Origin: Haloplasma contractile
GTDB lineage: Bacteria; Bacillota_I; Bacilli_A; Haloplasmatales; Haloplasmataceae
NCBI GenBank assembly: GCA_016841945.1
Contig: JAENYC010000006.1
Coordinates: 1-64,000 of the forward strand
Direction: 5' to 3'
Length of the DNA: 64,000 nucleotides
Below, in pieces: positions 17,855 through 26,698 of this stretch. The notes beneath the pieces are model-generated. The model saw nothing but the letters and a program-made list of their open reading frames with translations. It was not told the DNA's origin and ran no database searches. The stretch's first letter is position 1; each line of letters starts with the position of its first letter. The position numbers and the translations under genes were made by a program.

Positions 17855-18881
17855 TTTAGCCATAAGAATTATTCAACAATTTAAAAGGGATCCTCGCACA
17901 TTAGTTTTAATATTTATCGTACCGATTGTTGTATTGTGGTTGTTTTCCATCATTTTATCCAATGGAAATAAAAATGTATCAATTGGTTTTATCAATCATG
18001 ATGATCCAATTGTTCAATTAAAGATTGATAGAATTAAAGATAACCTAACATTTGAAACAGTATCTATATATAATGTAACACAGGAAGAAGCTGAAATTAT
18101 GTTAGGTGAAAATGAACTAGATGCTTATGTTAAAATGGATAATGATCAATTGATTATAAAATTAGAAGGAAGTGATACATCAGGAAATAAAGAAGTTATC
18201 ACAAAAGTTCAAGAAGCATTAAAACAGTTAAATCCTTTAATGGATATAGAGATACAATATTTATATGGGACAGATAGTTTAGACTTATTTGATACCATTG
18301 GTCCTATATTTTTAGGTTTTTTTGCTTTCTTTTTTATATTTATTCTATCTGGCATTTCTTTTGTGCGTGAACGTTTAACAATGACACTTGAGCGTGTATT
18401 AATATCTCCTATTAAGAGGATCGAAATTGTATTAGGGTATGTACTAGGTTTTGGATTTTTTGCGTTAATACAATCAATCTTAATCACATTCTTTACTGTT
18501 CATTTTTTAGACATGTATAATGTCGGTAGATTTGTTGATGTTCTTATTATCACTTGTTTAATTGCTTTATCTGCGCTTACTTTAGGTACATTTTTATCTG
18601 CATTTGCTCATAATGAATTTCAAGTCATGCAGTTTATTCCAGTTGTTATTGTACCTCAGATGTTTTTCACAGGATTATTTCCTGTTGATAATTTGCCTTT
18701 ATGGTTTACTATATTAGGAAAATTATTTCCTCTAACCTATGGTGCAGACATATTACGGAATATAATGTTTAAAGGTCAATCTTTATACAGTAATCTATTT
18801 AATATAAGTATTTTATTTTTATTTTCTATAATTTTTATCTTTTTAAATATGATAGTCCTTAAAAAACAAGGGAGCCGATAA
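17841..18881 (+). CDS. ABC-2 type exporter, permease subunit
   Basis: A 346-residue ABC-2 permease. One membrane helix near the N-terminus (TLVLIFIVPIVVLWLFSIIL) is followed by an extracellular segment of about 130 residues. Five further helices include the ERLTMTLERVLISPIKR cytoplasmic loop and the FPLTYGADILRNIMF motif. ATG 17841 follows AAGGAGAATGTCT and is preferred to the in-frame start at 17808 inside the ATPase gene. It forms the channel of the exporter together with the product of the previous gene. Confidence 0.87.
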   Translation: MKIINLAIRIIQQFKRDPRTLVLIFIVPIVVLWLFSIILSNGNKNVSIGFINHDDPIVQLKIDRIKDNLTFETVSIYNVTQEEAEIMLGENELDAYVKMDNDQLIIKLEGSDTSGNKEVITKVQEALKQLNPLMDIEIQYLYGTDSLDLFDTIGPIFLGFFAFFFIFILSGISFVRERLTMTLERVLISPIKRIEIVLGYVLGFGFFALIQSILITFFTVHFLDMYNVGRFVDVLIITCLIALSALTLGTFLSAFAHNEFQVMQFIPVVIVPQMFFTGLFPVDNLPLWFTILGKLFPLTYGADILRNIMFKGQSLYSNLFNISILFLFSIIFIFLNMIVLKKQGSR

Positions 18882-18882
18882 A

Positions 18883-19545
18883 TTGAATTTAAAAAATGTC
18901 ATGCCTCAAAAAGAATATAAAAAATATAGTGAAACACAAATAAAAATCTTAGAATCAGCGATTGATATTATATCTGTAAAAGGATATGCTGGTTCTTCAA
19001 CAAGTGCAATAGCTAAAAAAGCTAAGATTGCTGAAGGAACAATATTTAGATATTATAAGACTAAAAAGGAATTATTGTTATCTATATCAGAACTATTTTT
19101 AAAACAGAACATACCATCATATGTTTTTCATCATTTTAAAGAAGCATTATTTACACATCAAGAAGATATGTCATTTGAAACGTTTATAACGAAAGCAGTT
19201 TATAATCGATATCAATTTGGAAAAGACAATTTACCACTTTTAAAGATTTTCTTTCAAGAACTTCTTATTCATACAGAAATTAAAAAACAAATTATCCATA
19301 CGTTTAAATTAGATATGATTGAACCCATCAATCAAATTTTTCAACAATTTAAAGATAGGAAAGAAATAATTAATATTCCAAATACTATGATATTAAGATT
19401 TATTATTTCATCTGTTGTAGGATTAATCATATCGAACTTAATATTTGGGAATATTGATGAGGAACAAGAATATATTGAAATAGATAAAACTATTAATTTT
19501 ATAATAAAAGGATTAAAGAGAAAAAATATAGAGAGGACGAAATGA
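18883..19545 (+). CDS. TetR-family repressor
   Basis: A 220-residue regulator. The N-terminal helix-turn-helix is KILESAIDIISVKGYAGSST, SAIAKKAKIAEGTIFRYYKT, with the classic TetR spacing. The C-terminal ligand domain is helical and unspecific. The start is taken as TTG 18883 with a GGGAG site; ATG 18901 is an alternative that keeps the whole DNA-binding domain. It begins 1 bp after the permease gene. The perfect palindrome at 17098-17115 upstream of the operon is its likely target, so the exporter should be autoregulated. Confidence 0.88.
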   Translation: MNLKNVMPQKEYKKYSETQIKILESAIDIISVKGYAGSSTSAIAKKAKIAEGTIFRYYKTKKELLLSISELFLKQNIPSYVFHHFKEALFTHQEDMSFETFITKAVYNRYQFGKDNLPLLKIFFQELLIHTEIKKQIIHTFKLDMIEPINQIFQQFKDRKEIINIPNTMILRFIISSVVGLIISNLIFGNIDEEQEYIEIDKTINFIIKGLKRKNIERTK

Positions 19546-19546
19546 T

Positions 19547-20515
19547 ATGTTAAAGATTATCCCTTTTCATAATGAATTTTTGGAGGAAGCATATGAGTTG
19601 TTTGTTAAAAAATATCAAAGAATGGTAAAAAAGAATAAATTGCTTCCTAAAAAATATTTGAAGAAAGAAGAAATTATATCAAGACTAGAATACATTTCAA
19701 AGAATTATAAAGGTGTCGTGGCAATATCTAATCATCAAGTTGTTGGTTATTTAACTGGTTTTTTAGTTGATGATTTTAAAAGTAGTCATAAGGGTATTTA
19801 TACACCAGAATGGGGACACGCTAGTCTAGATGATGATATTTCTGTTTTTAATGAGATGTATCAGGTGATGTTTGAACAATGGATTCAAAAAGGTGCTTGT
19901 TTACATGCGATTACAATATTAGAAGATGAAGAAGGTTTAAAAAAGAATTTATTTTATTATGGGCATGGATTATTAGTGATTGATACTTTAAGAAATGTAG
20001 GGCCTATTTCTAATATTAATGAAAACATCATGGTGCGTTTAGCTAGTTTTGAAGATGTATCTAATCTAATTGACATTATGAGAGAGCATCAACAGTATTT
20101 GTTACATTCACCTACTTTTTTGTATGACGATGAAAATATAGAAGATATGGTTAAAGAATTTATGAAAGATGATAGCATAAAAACATTTATCGCACTTTAT
20201 GAAGATAAAATTGTTGGAATGATGAATGTTTTATTGAAAGGTGGGGATTCGGCAACGATTGCTCGAGATGATGATATTTTAAAAATATCATCTACGCATG
20301 TATTAGGTGAATATCAAAATCAAAGCATTGCGAAAACGATGCTACATGAAGTGAATCGTTTTGCGATAGATAATGGATATAACAAGTTATCAGTTGATTT
20401 TGAATCAGCTAATCTTAAGGCCAGAGGATTTTGGTTAAAACATTTTGATATAATTTGTTATTCATTAATAAGATATATCGATGACAGAATTCAGAAAAAG
20501 GATAAGTTAAGATAA
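19547..20515 (+). CDS. Tandem GNAT acetyltransferase
   Basis: A 322-residue protein that appears to contain two GNAT folds. The N-terminal half is poorly conserved, with a VAISNHQVVGYLTGFLVDD strand pair. The C-terminal half (residues about 165-320) has FIALYEDKIVGMMNVLLKGG, then STHVLGEYQNQSIAKTMLHEV as the acetyl-CoA loop and NLKARGFWLKHFDIICYSL. Two-domain GNATs often keep one active site; here the second half looks the more complete. It starts 1 bp after the TetR stop codon with a GAGG site. Acceptor unknown. Confidence 0.75.
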   Translation: MLKIIPFHNEFLEEAYELFVKKYQRMVKKNKLLPKKYLKKEEIISRLEYISKNYKGVVAISNHQVVGYLTGFLVDDFKSSHKGIYTPEWGHASLDDDISVFNEMYQVMFEQWIQKGACLHAITILEDEEGLKKNLFYYGHGLLVIDTLRNVGPISNINENIMVRLASFEDVSNLIDIMREHQQYLLHSPTFLYDDENIEDMVKEFMKDDSIKTFIALYEDKIVGMMNVLLKGGDSATIARDDDILKISSTHVLGEYQNQSIAKTMLHEVNRFAIDNGYNKLSVDFESANLKARGFWLKHFDIICYSLIRYIDDRIQKKDKLR

Positions 20516-20548
20516 ATTCAAGTGCATTGTAATAATAAGGAGGATGAC

Positions 20549-21100
20549 ATGATTTTGTTTTTGACATCAGCTGGTTTTAGAAATATGAAAATAGCCAATC
20601 ATTTTGCACAATTTTTAACTAAACATCCATCGAAAATAAAAGTTTTATTTATCCCAACTGCAGCTATTACACCTGAAGAAAAATCTATGATTCCACTATG
20701 TAAAGAAGACTTAACAAAAATTGGAATATTAGAAAATAATATTACAAATTATAATTTAGATAAGCCAATATCTAATGAAGATATTGTGAAATATGATGTG
20801 ATGTATGTCTGTGGAGGTGAACCTAATCATCTATTATGTCAAATGCATCATGTACATTTTAACAACACATTAAAAACATTTCTTCAATCAGGTGGGATAT
20901 ATATTGGTGTTAGTGCAGGGAGTATGGTATTAGGAAACAATTATGAGAATGGTTATCATTATATTCCTAGTGTATTGCGTGTGCATAGAAAGAAAGGAAC
21001 AGCAAGTGGTACTTTAGATAGTAATAAAAATTCTATAGTCTATTTAACTGATCAACAAGCAATTATTAAAAGCGATAACAGGTTATATATCATTGAGTAG
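20549..21100 (+). CDS. Peptidase S51 (peptidase E/cyanophycinase-like)
   Basis: A 183-residue protein of the peptidase S51 family, Ser-dependent dipeptidases that resemble glutamine amidotransferases. The nucleophile elbow is GVSAGSMVLG (Ser near residue 128), and the upstream YVCGGEPNHLL matches the family. ATG 20549 follows AAGGAGGATGAC; the longer frame from 20522 has no ribosome site. It is shorter than cyanophycinase proper and closer in size to E. coli peptidase E, which cleaves Asp-X dipeptides. It follows the acetyltransferase by 33 bp. Confidence 0.82.
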   Translation: MILFLTSAGFRNMKIANHFAQFLTKHPSKIKVLFIPTAAITPEEKSMIPLCKEDLTKIGILENNITNYNLDKPISNEDIVKYDVMYVCGGEPNHLLCQMHHVHFNNTLKTFLQSGGIYIGVSAGSMVLGNNYENGYHYIPSVLRVHRKKGTASGTLDSNKNSIVYLTDQQAIIKSDNRLYIIE

Positions 21101-21226
21101 AGAAAAACCTTTGTTTTATGGATTGAAAATATTGCTATGGAACATGATGTGTATTTAGTCTCCTTTTTACATCGTATGATTTTCCTTAAATAGGTAAATA
21201 ATATAACGTAAAAAGGAGGTTTTTTT

Positions 21227-22915
21227 ATGATTATAAAGCATAAAGTGATGGTAGAAAATAATGAAGAAGTGTTAGTGGTCTACTTAGATAATAATTTAGA
21301 GGAGTTTGCCAATGGACTTGGTGATAATTCTTTAGAAGGTGAAAAAAATTTACTCGAACAAATAAAAGATTATATTAAGAGTAAAAATATTAATTTTACT
21401 GGAAACATGGTGAAAGTATTAGCGGGAGGACTATTACTAGCAACACTATCCTTTGCGCCTGGTGGAGGGATGGAAGCAAAAGCTGCTCCAATGCCAACTC
21501 AGTCCTATGTGGTAGAACCAGGCGATAATTTATGGACAATTGCAAGAAATTATGATTTGACAGTTGATGAATTAAAAGAAATAAATAATTTAGGGACCGA
21601 TATTATTCAACCAGGTCAAACTCTACAAATTAGGTCTTCAACACAAAATAGGTCGGTACATATTGCCTCAACTGGTGATAGTTTATGGGGGATTGCTAGA
21701 ACCTATCATTTGACTGTCTCTGAGTTAAAATCCTACAATAATATGACAAGCGATACCATACATAAAGGACAAGCACTATTATTAATACCAAATGCTGAAA
21801 TTGGGAGGTATAGGGTACAGACAGGCGATAGTTTATGGGGAATTGCAAGAAAATATCAAATGAGTGTGGATGAACTGAAACGTTTAAATGATACCACAGA
21901 TGTTATTCAACCAGGTCAAATGTTAAAAGTAGTACAAGCACGTTCACCCGAAACCTATACTGTACAACCTGGTGATTCTTTATGGTCTATCGCAAATCGA
22001 AACAATGTAACAGTATCACAATTACAATCGATGAATCAATTAGATACTACTATTATTCAACCCGGACAAACTATTTATGTTCCATATAATACGACACCAA
22101 CAGTTGAGGCTCCAGTAACTGATATGACAGTAACTGTTCAACGAACAAATGGTGCTGTTCAATCTATATCCCTTGAAGATTATGTTGTTGGTGTTGTAGC
22201 TGCTGAATTAGGTGCTGGGTTTAATGAGGCTTCTTATAAGGCGCAAGCACTAGCTGCAAGAACATATGCAGCTAAACATGTATCAGAAGGAAAAACAATT
22301 ACTGATACAGACAGTCATCAAGTTTATAGGGATGAGAGTCAAATTCGAAATGCATGGGGAGAACATGATTATCAAACATATTATCCAATGGTAAGACAAG
22401 CCGTATATGATACGAGTGGTCAGGTGATACAACATGATGGTGAATTTATTGATGCTTTATTCTTCTCAACTAGTAATGGAAGAACTGAAGAACCAACCTT
22501 TGTTTGGGGTGGTGAGCGTCCTTATTTACAATCAGTAGATAGTCATTGGGATACCAGGTCTCCATACTATTATCGCGAAACAATATTTACTAGTAGTGAG
22601 TTTGCCTCAAGACTTGGAATTAATGCATCAAATATTTATATAGATGTTTTATCTAGAACTGCAAATGGCAGCGTGAACACCATAAATATTTCTGGTAGAA
22701 CATTCACAGGTAACTATGTAAAACGTCGTTTAGGTCTTCGTTCAACTGACTTTGATATTCGCTTATCTGGAGGTAGGGTAAACATTGCACAAAGGGGATG
22801 GGGTCATGCTGTTGGTTTAAGTCAATATGGTGCTTATTTTATGGGAGAAGAAGGCTATACTCATGAAGAGATTATTCATCATTATTATCAAGGTGTTGAT
22901 ATTGTTAATATATAA
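21227..22915 (+). CDS. SpoIID/LytB-domain protein with four LysM repeats
   Basis: A 562-residue exported cell-wall protein. A cytoplasmic N-terminus of about 58 residues is followed by a hydrophobic segment (VKVLAGGLLLATLSFAPG). Four LysM modules follow at about residues 92-135, 142-185, 193-236 and 244-287, each with GD(N/S)LW.IA and IQPGQ or equivalent. The SpoIID domain spans about 298-560 (SLEDYVVGVVAAELG, YKAQALAARTYA, RGWGHAVGLSQYGA). SpoIID-type enzymes are lytic transglycosylases acting on stem-peptide-free glycan, in spores at engulfment; LysM modules bind glycan. The unusual cytoplasmic N-terminus before the membrane segment is notable. The gene has an AAAAGGAGG site and stands alone. 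Confidence 0.88.
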   Translation: MIIKHKVMVENNEEVLVVYLDNNLEEFANGLGDNSLEGEKNLLEQIKDYIKSKNINFTGNMVKVLAGGLLLATLSFAPGGGMEAKAAPMPTQSYVVEPGDNLWTIARNYDLTVDELKEINNLGTDIIQPGQTLQIRSSTQNRSVHIASTGDSLWGIARTYHLTVSELKSYNNMTSDTIHKGQALLLIPNAEIGRYRVQTGDSLWGIARKYQMSVDELKRLNDTTDVIQPGQMLKVVQARSPETYTVQPGDSLWSIANRNNVTVSQLQSMNQLDTTIIQPGQTIYVPYNTTPTVEAPVTDMTVTVQRTNGAVQSISLEDYVVGVVAAELGAGFNEASYKAQALAARTYAAKHVSEGKTITDTDSHQVYRDESQIRNAWGEHDYQTYYPMVRQAVYDTSGQVIQHDGEFIDALFFSTSNGRTEEPTFVWGGERPYLQSVDSHWDTRSPYYYRETIFTSSEFASRLGINASNIYIDVLSRTANGSVNTINISGRTFTGNYVKRRLGLRSTDFDIRLSGGRVNIAQRGWGHAVGLSQYGAYFMGEEGYTHEEIIHHYYQGVDIVNI

Positions 22916-22920
22916 TTTAA

Positions 22921-22953
22921 AAAACAATAATCTTTCCATTAGATTATTGTTTT
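22921..22953. terminator. Bidirectional terminator between convergent genes
   Basis: AAAACAATAATCT (22921-22933) pairs perfectly with AGATTATTGTTTT (22941-22953) around a 7-nt loop. T-rich tracts follow in both directions. Confidence 0.8.
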
Positions 22954-23394
22954 TTAATCATCCTGGTTTAAAACATTAATTAAATTTTCTATCTTATCTA
23001 TCTTTTCTTTTAAATCATCATAGGTGTTTTTAACATTATTTAGTGTTGTTTCTTTTGAATCTGAGATTTGTTGAAGAGGATGAATAAATTTATCATGGTA
23101 TTCTTGTTCGGATAAATTAGTTTTATTCATTATATAATGCATTCTACATTCCTTTTTTTCATTATAATCAGTATAAATATCACATTGTGTTTTTAGTTCT
23201 TGTGGATTGATTCCATAAGATTTTAGTATTTTATCATTGTATTTTTTTTCTAGAGAAATAAACTGTTGATAGAGATTGTTAAGTTCATTGGTATGAGTAT
23301 TATGATTAGCCTCAGAATCAGGTATATATTGTTTTATTGCATTTGATTGAAAGAGATATACACATAATATGAGTAAAATAGCTTTTTTCATCAC
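22954..23394 (-). CDS. Small exported helical protein of unknown function
   Basis: A 146-residue protein with a short signal peptide or N-terminal anchor (KKAILLILCVYLFQSNAI), then a mostly helical, charged region. Two Cys residues (TQCDIYTDY and KKECRMHYIM) lie 13 residues apart and could form a disulfide or bind a ligand outside the cell. The last 60 residues look like coiled coil (LNNVKNTYDDLKEKIDKIEN). I recognise no family. It converges on the SpoIID/LysM gene and shares its terminator. Confidence 0.6.
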   Translation of the reverse strand: MMKKAILLILCVYLFQSNAIKQYIPDSEANHNTHTNELNNLYQQFISLEKKYNDKILKSYGINPQELKTQCDIYTDYNEKKECRMHYIMNKTNLSEQEYHDKFIHPLQQISDSKETTLNNVKNTYDDLKEKIDKIENLINVLNQDD

Positions 23395-23458
23395 TTATCC
23401 TCCATTCTTTATTAGTATTAACATAAAACGCTTTATTCATTATTTTTACATAAAAATA

Positions 23459-23487
23459 TTGACAAATTTATGTTTAGCAGATATTAT
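23459..23487 (+). promoter_or_regulatory. SigA-type promoter for the hutP-like gene
   Basis: TTGACA (23459-23464), 17-bp spacer, TATTAT (23482-23487). It implies a very short untranslated leader before the start region at 23513-23525. Confidence 0.75.
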
Positions 23488-23512
23488 ATTATATAAATTG
23501 TAGGTTAGAAGC

Positions 23513-23941
23513 ATGGTGATGAATATGAAATCGAGTAGTATAATGATTTCTAAAGCTGCCATTTTAATGGCAATGACTGGTTCTCGTGAAGAGGAATATA
23601 AAAAGATAGAATCCTTAAAAAGAGATGGGATTAAAGCGGTTGCAGTTGATATCGGCGGTGATTTATTGGATTCTATTCCAAAGGTCATAGAACGAGCTAT
23701 AGTTGCTTCAAGACGAAAAAATGTGATAAAAGAATGTCATGTGAGTGATGGTGCCGTTGCAGGTGCAACGCGTGAAGCCATCATGCAGGTAGCAAGTAAA
23801 GCAACTGGCTTAAGTGTAGGTGGTAAAATAGGAATTGCACGTATGGAAGAACATCTTAGTGTCTGTATCTTTATGAGCATTGGATTACTTCATTTAAATG
23901 AAGTAGCCATTGGTTTAGCACATCGCTCAATTCCTGAATAG
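23513..23941 (+). CDS. HutP-family RNA-binding protein
   Basis: About 138-142 residues matching the clostridial-type HutP family. Recognisable segments are MAMTGSREEEYKKIESLKRD, a DIGGDLLDSIPKVIERAI helix, GAVAGATREAIMQVASKA and the C-terminal GLLHLNEVAIGLAHR. In Bacillus HutP is a histidine- and Mg2+-dependent antiterminator for histidine degradation genes. No hut genes are nearby, so this copy probably controls something else, as is common in anaerobes. Start choices are ATG 23513, 23519 or 23525; GGTGAT in front of 23525 makes the last attractive. The gene is monocistronic. Confidence 0.85.
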   Translation: MVMNMKSSSIMISKAAILMAMTGSREEEYKKIESLKRDGIKAVAVDIGGDLLDSIPKVIERAIVASRRKNVIKECHVSDGAVAGATREAIMQVASKATGLSVGGKIGIARMEEHLSVCIFMSIGLLHLNEVAIGLAHRSIPE

Positions 23942-23964
23942 AATGGTAGAATGGTAGAATGGTA
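23941..23964 (+). repeat. Three tandem copies of GAATGGTA
   Basis: Three exact 8-bp units directly after the hutP-like stop codon. A fourth copy at 24046-24053 contains the start codon of the next gene. Each unit contains ATGGTA. Confidence 0.8.
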
Positions 23965-23993
23965 GCTTATTTTGTGTTTTTTGGCTTGCAAGA

Positions 23994-24018
23994 AACTCCT
24001 AGCTATTAGGAGCTTTTT
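23994..24018 (+). terminator. Probable terminator after the hutP-like gene
   Basis: CTCCTA (23996-24001) pairs with TAGGAG (24007-24012), followed by CTTTTTTA. Confidence 0.65.
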
Positions 24019-24047
24019 TATTTACAAAAAAATTGGAGGAAGGTAGA

Positions 24048-25022
24048 ATGGTAGGAAAAAGATTGATGTTATTAGGAATTTGTACACTGTTTTTTAGTTT
24101 AATAATGGGTTGTACAAAAGAAGATGAAAGTAAAATTAAAATTGGTTTAACGCAATTTGTATCGCATGAAGCGTTAGATAGCTGTCGAGATGGTTTTATC
24201 GATGGTTTAGAAAGTGAAGGATTTACAGAAGAAGAAGTTCAGTTTGTGTTATCAAATGCACAAGGTGATGTTCCAACTACGAGTTTAATTGCTAATAACC
24301 TTGTTGATAAAAATGTGGACCTTATTATGGCAATTGCAACACCATCAGCGCAAGCAGTGAAAAATGTCACAGAAAATGCTGACATACCAGTGTTGTTTTC
24401 TGCAGTGACTGACCCTGTACAATCAGGATTAGTATCATCACTAGCGGAACCACAGGGAAATATAACGGGTACAAGTGATAAAACACCAATTGATAAACAA
24501 TTTACCTTAATTAAAGAATTATTCAGTGATGCTAAAAAAATTGGATTTATCTATAGTTTAGGTGAAAATAATTCCGTTATTCAATTGGACCAAGCTAGAG
24601 AAGAAGCACAAAAACAAGGGTTTACCATTGTCTCACAAGGTGTGACAACATCAAGTGAATTATCCGATGCTTTAGATGTACTATTAGATGATGTTGATAT
24701 ATTATATACGCCAACTGATAATTTAGTCGCCTCTTCAATGTCAATCGTTATTTCAAAAGCTTTGGAAAAAAATATACCTGTAGTGGGTAGTGAAAAAGCA
24801 CATGTTGAAAGTGGTGCTTTATTGACAGAAGGAATCGATTATTACGAATTAGGATTTCAAACCGGTTTAATGGCTGCGCGTATTTTAAATGGTGAAGACC
24901 CAAGAAACATTCCTGTTGAAACATTAAATGAAACTGAACTTGTTTTTAATATGAATACAGCAAATGCGCTTGGTCTTACAATTCCTCAAGAATTACTAGA
25001 TCAAGGCACGATTATAGAATAA
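24048..25022 (+). CDS. ABC importer substrate-binding lipoprotein (TrpX/ABC_sub_bind type)
   Basis: A lipoprotein of about 324 residues. The signal peptide ends in SLIMGC, a lipobox, so the mature protein is anchored by diacylglycerol-Cys. The mature part has the two-lobed ABC_sub_bind fold: KIGLTQFVSHEALDSCRDGF, LVDKNVDLIMAIATPSAQAV, PVLFSAVTDPVQSGLV and the late YYELGFQTGLMAARIL. Related operons with permease and ATPase have been linked to tryptophan or other aromatic or small-molecule uptake. ATG 24048 is preferred over the TTG at 24033, because the GGAGG site lies at the latter. It is first in a three-gene importer operon. Confidence 0.85.
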   Translation: MVGKRLMLLGICTLFFSLIMGCTKEDESKIKIGLTQFVSHEALDSCRDGFIDGLESEGFTEEEVQFVLSNAQGDVPTTSLIANNLVDKNVDLIMAIATPSAQAVKNVTENADIPVLFSAVTDPVQSGLVSSLAEPQGNITGTSDKTPIDKQFTLIKELFSDAKKIGFIYSLGENNSVIQLDQAREEAQKQGFTIVSQGVTTSSELSDALDVLLDDVDILYTPTDNLVASSMSIVISKALEKNIPVVGSEKAHVESGALLTEGIDYYELGFQTGLMAARILNGEDPRNIPVETLNETELVFNMNTANALGLTIPQELLDQGTIIE

Positions 25023-25856
25023 ATGCTTATTTCCGTAATTGAACAAGGATTAATATTTGGTTTACTTGCTTTAGGTGTTTATATTACATATAGAATACTT
25101 GATTTTCCCGATTTAACCGTTGATGGAAGTATTGTATTAGGAGCAAGTGTAACAGCTGTTTTAATAACCAGTGGATATCATCCAATGATGGCGACCGTTT
25201 TAGCTGTATTAAGCGGTGCGATTGCTGGTTTTGTAACCGGACTATTACACGTCAAGTTAAAAATCAGTCATTTATTATCAGGAATCCTTGTCATGATTAG
25301 TTTATATTCCAAAAATTTACGGATTATGAATAGTCCTAATATTCAATTTTTTCAATATGATACGATATTTATCATCCCCAAATGGATTTTATTAGGCTTA
25401 GTGGTTGTTGTTGTAAAACTACTATTAGATATATTTTTTAAAACCAAAATCGGTATGGTTTTAAGAATTACTGGTGATAATCCTCAACTTATCACTTCAT
25501 TAGGTGTTGATATTGGAAAAATGAAAATAATAGGATTAATGCTTTCAAACGCATTAGTCGCATTATCAGGTGCTTTACTTGCGCAATATCAGAGATTTTC
25601 AGATATAAACTCTGGTACTGGAACAATTGTAATTGGTTTAGCATCTGTGATAATTGGGCAATCACTATTTAAAATAAGGTTAATCACTAATACGACAGCC
25701 GTTATATTAGGTGCAACGGTATATAAACTTATTCAAGCCTATACTTTAAAATTAGGTCTTCTTGCTAATGATTTTAAACTGATTACTGCAAGTTTGATTG
25801 TTTTGATTTTAGGTATTCATCATTTAAAGTCACAAAGGACTGATGCCCTATGTTAA
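25023..25856 (+). CDS. ABC importer permease (BPD_transp_2 type)
   Basis: A 277-residue permease of the branched-chain amino acid/LivH-like class with about eight hydrophobic helices. Family features include YRILDFPDLTVDGSIVLGAS near the N-terminus and GSALLAQYQRF-like segments in the second half (LSGALLAQYQRFSD). The start ATG immediately follows the stop codon of the lipoprotein gene (TAAATG), with no separate strong ribosome site, so it is probably translated by coupling. The preceding and following genes provide the binding protein and ATPase. Confidence 0.87.
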   Translation: MLISVIEQGLIFGLLALGVYITYRILDFPDLTVDGSIVLGASVTAVLITSGYHPMMATVLAVLSGAIAGFVTGLLHVKLKISHLLSGILVMISLYSKNLRIMNSPNIQFFQYDTIFIIPKWILLGLVVVVVKLLLDIFFKTKIGMVLRITGDNPQLITSLGVDIGKMKIIGLMLSNALVALSGALLAQYQRFSDINSGTGTIVIGLASVIIGQSLFKIRLITNTTAVILGATVYKLIQAYTLKLGLLANDFKLITASLIVLILGIHHLKSQRTDALC

Positions 25857-26608
25857 CCTTAAAAAATATATGTAAATCATTTTATGAAAAAAAGCTTTTT
25901 ACTAATCTTAATTTAACTGTTTCTAAAAATGATTTCATTACAATAATTGGTAGTAATGGCGCAGGCAAATCTACTTTACTAAATCTTATCTCTGGCAAAC
26001 TGCAAGTAGATAGTGGTGAAATAAGATTAAATGATGATGATATTACATATTTAAAGCCATATAAAAAAGCTAAAAGATTGAGCAGAGTTTTTCAAAATCC
26101 ATTAATAGGGACCTCACCGAGTTTAACAATCATCGAAAATTTATCGATTGTAAGTACAAAATTACAAGGTTATGGACTTCGTTTTGCGGTCAATAAATCT
26201 AAAATAGATGACTTTAAATCGTTGTTAAAAAAATTAAAATTAGGTTTAGAAAATGAGTTGAATACAAAAGTAGGACTATTATCAGGTGGACAGAAGCAAG
26301 CATTATCACTCTTAATGGCAACATTAGCTGAACCAGAACTACTATTGTTAGATGAACACACAGCAGCTTTAGACCCAGAGACTTCTGTTACTATTCTAAA
26401 GATAACGGATCAATTAATAAAAGAAAAAAATATACCCGTTTTAATGGTCACCCATAATTTACAAGATGCGATTCAATATGGTAATCGATTATTGATGTTA
26501 GATAAAGGGAAAATAGTATTAGATATAAAAGAGAAAGAAAAAAAGAACTTAAAAACAGAAGATTTATTGTTGCTTTTTAGTCAAAAGTCTATCAGTTTAA
26601 TCAGTTAA
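25850..26608 (+). CDS. ABC importer ATP-binding protein
   Basis: A 252-residue ABC ATPase. Walker A GSNGAGKST (about residues 35-43), signature LSGGQKQALSLLMA, Walker B LLLLDEHTAALDP with His in place of the usual Pro, and VTHNLQDAIQYGNRL for the H-loop. DEHTAALDP is typical of the ATPase subunit of TrpXYZ-type importers. It overlaps the permease gene by 7 bp, completing a three-component uptake system. A terminator follows. Confidence 0.88.
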   Translation: MLTLKNICKSFYEKKLFTNLNLTVSKNDFITIIGSNGAGKSTLLNLISGKLQVDSGEIRLNDDDITYLKPYKKAKRLSRVFQNPLIGTSPSLTIIENLSIVSTKLQGYGLRFAVNKSKIDDFKSLLKKLKLGLENELNTKVGLLSGGQKQALSLLMATLAEPELLLLDEHTAALDPETSVTILKITDQLIKEKNIPVLMVTHNLQDAIQYGNRLLMLDKGKIVLDIKEKEKKNLKTEDLLLLFSQKSISLIS

Positions 26609-26632
26609 AAGGGAATTATTCCCTTTTTTTTG
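26607..26632 (+). terminator. Rho-independent terminator of the importer operon
   Basis: AAAAGGGAA (26607-26615), loop TTA, TTCCCTTTT (26619-26627), then T residues. Confidence 0.8.
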
Positions 26633-26698
26633 TTAAATCAAACCTATTTACATTCATAATGGTGATATGGGAATATTAAAAATGAAAGGAGTATTATC

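Noticed and set aside
23942-24047. T-box leader upstream of the TrpXYZ-like importer
   Set aside because: The gap is too short and lacks a T-box core; it contains only octamer repeats and a terminator.
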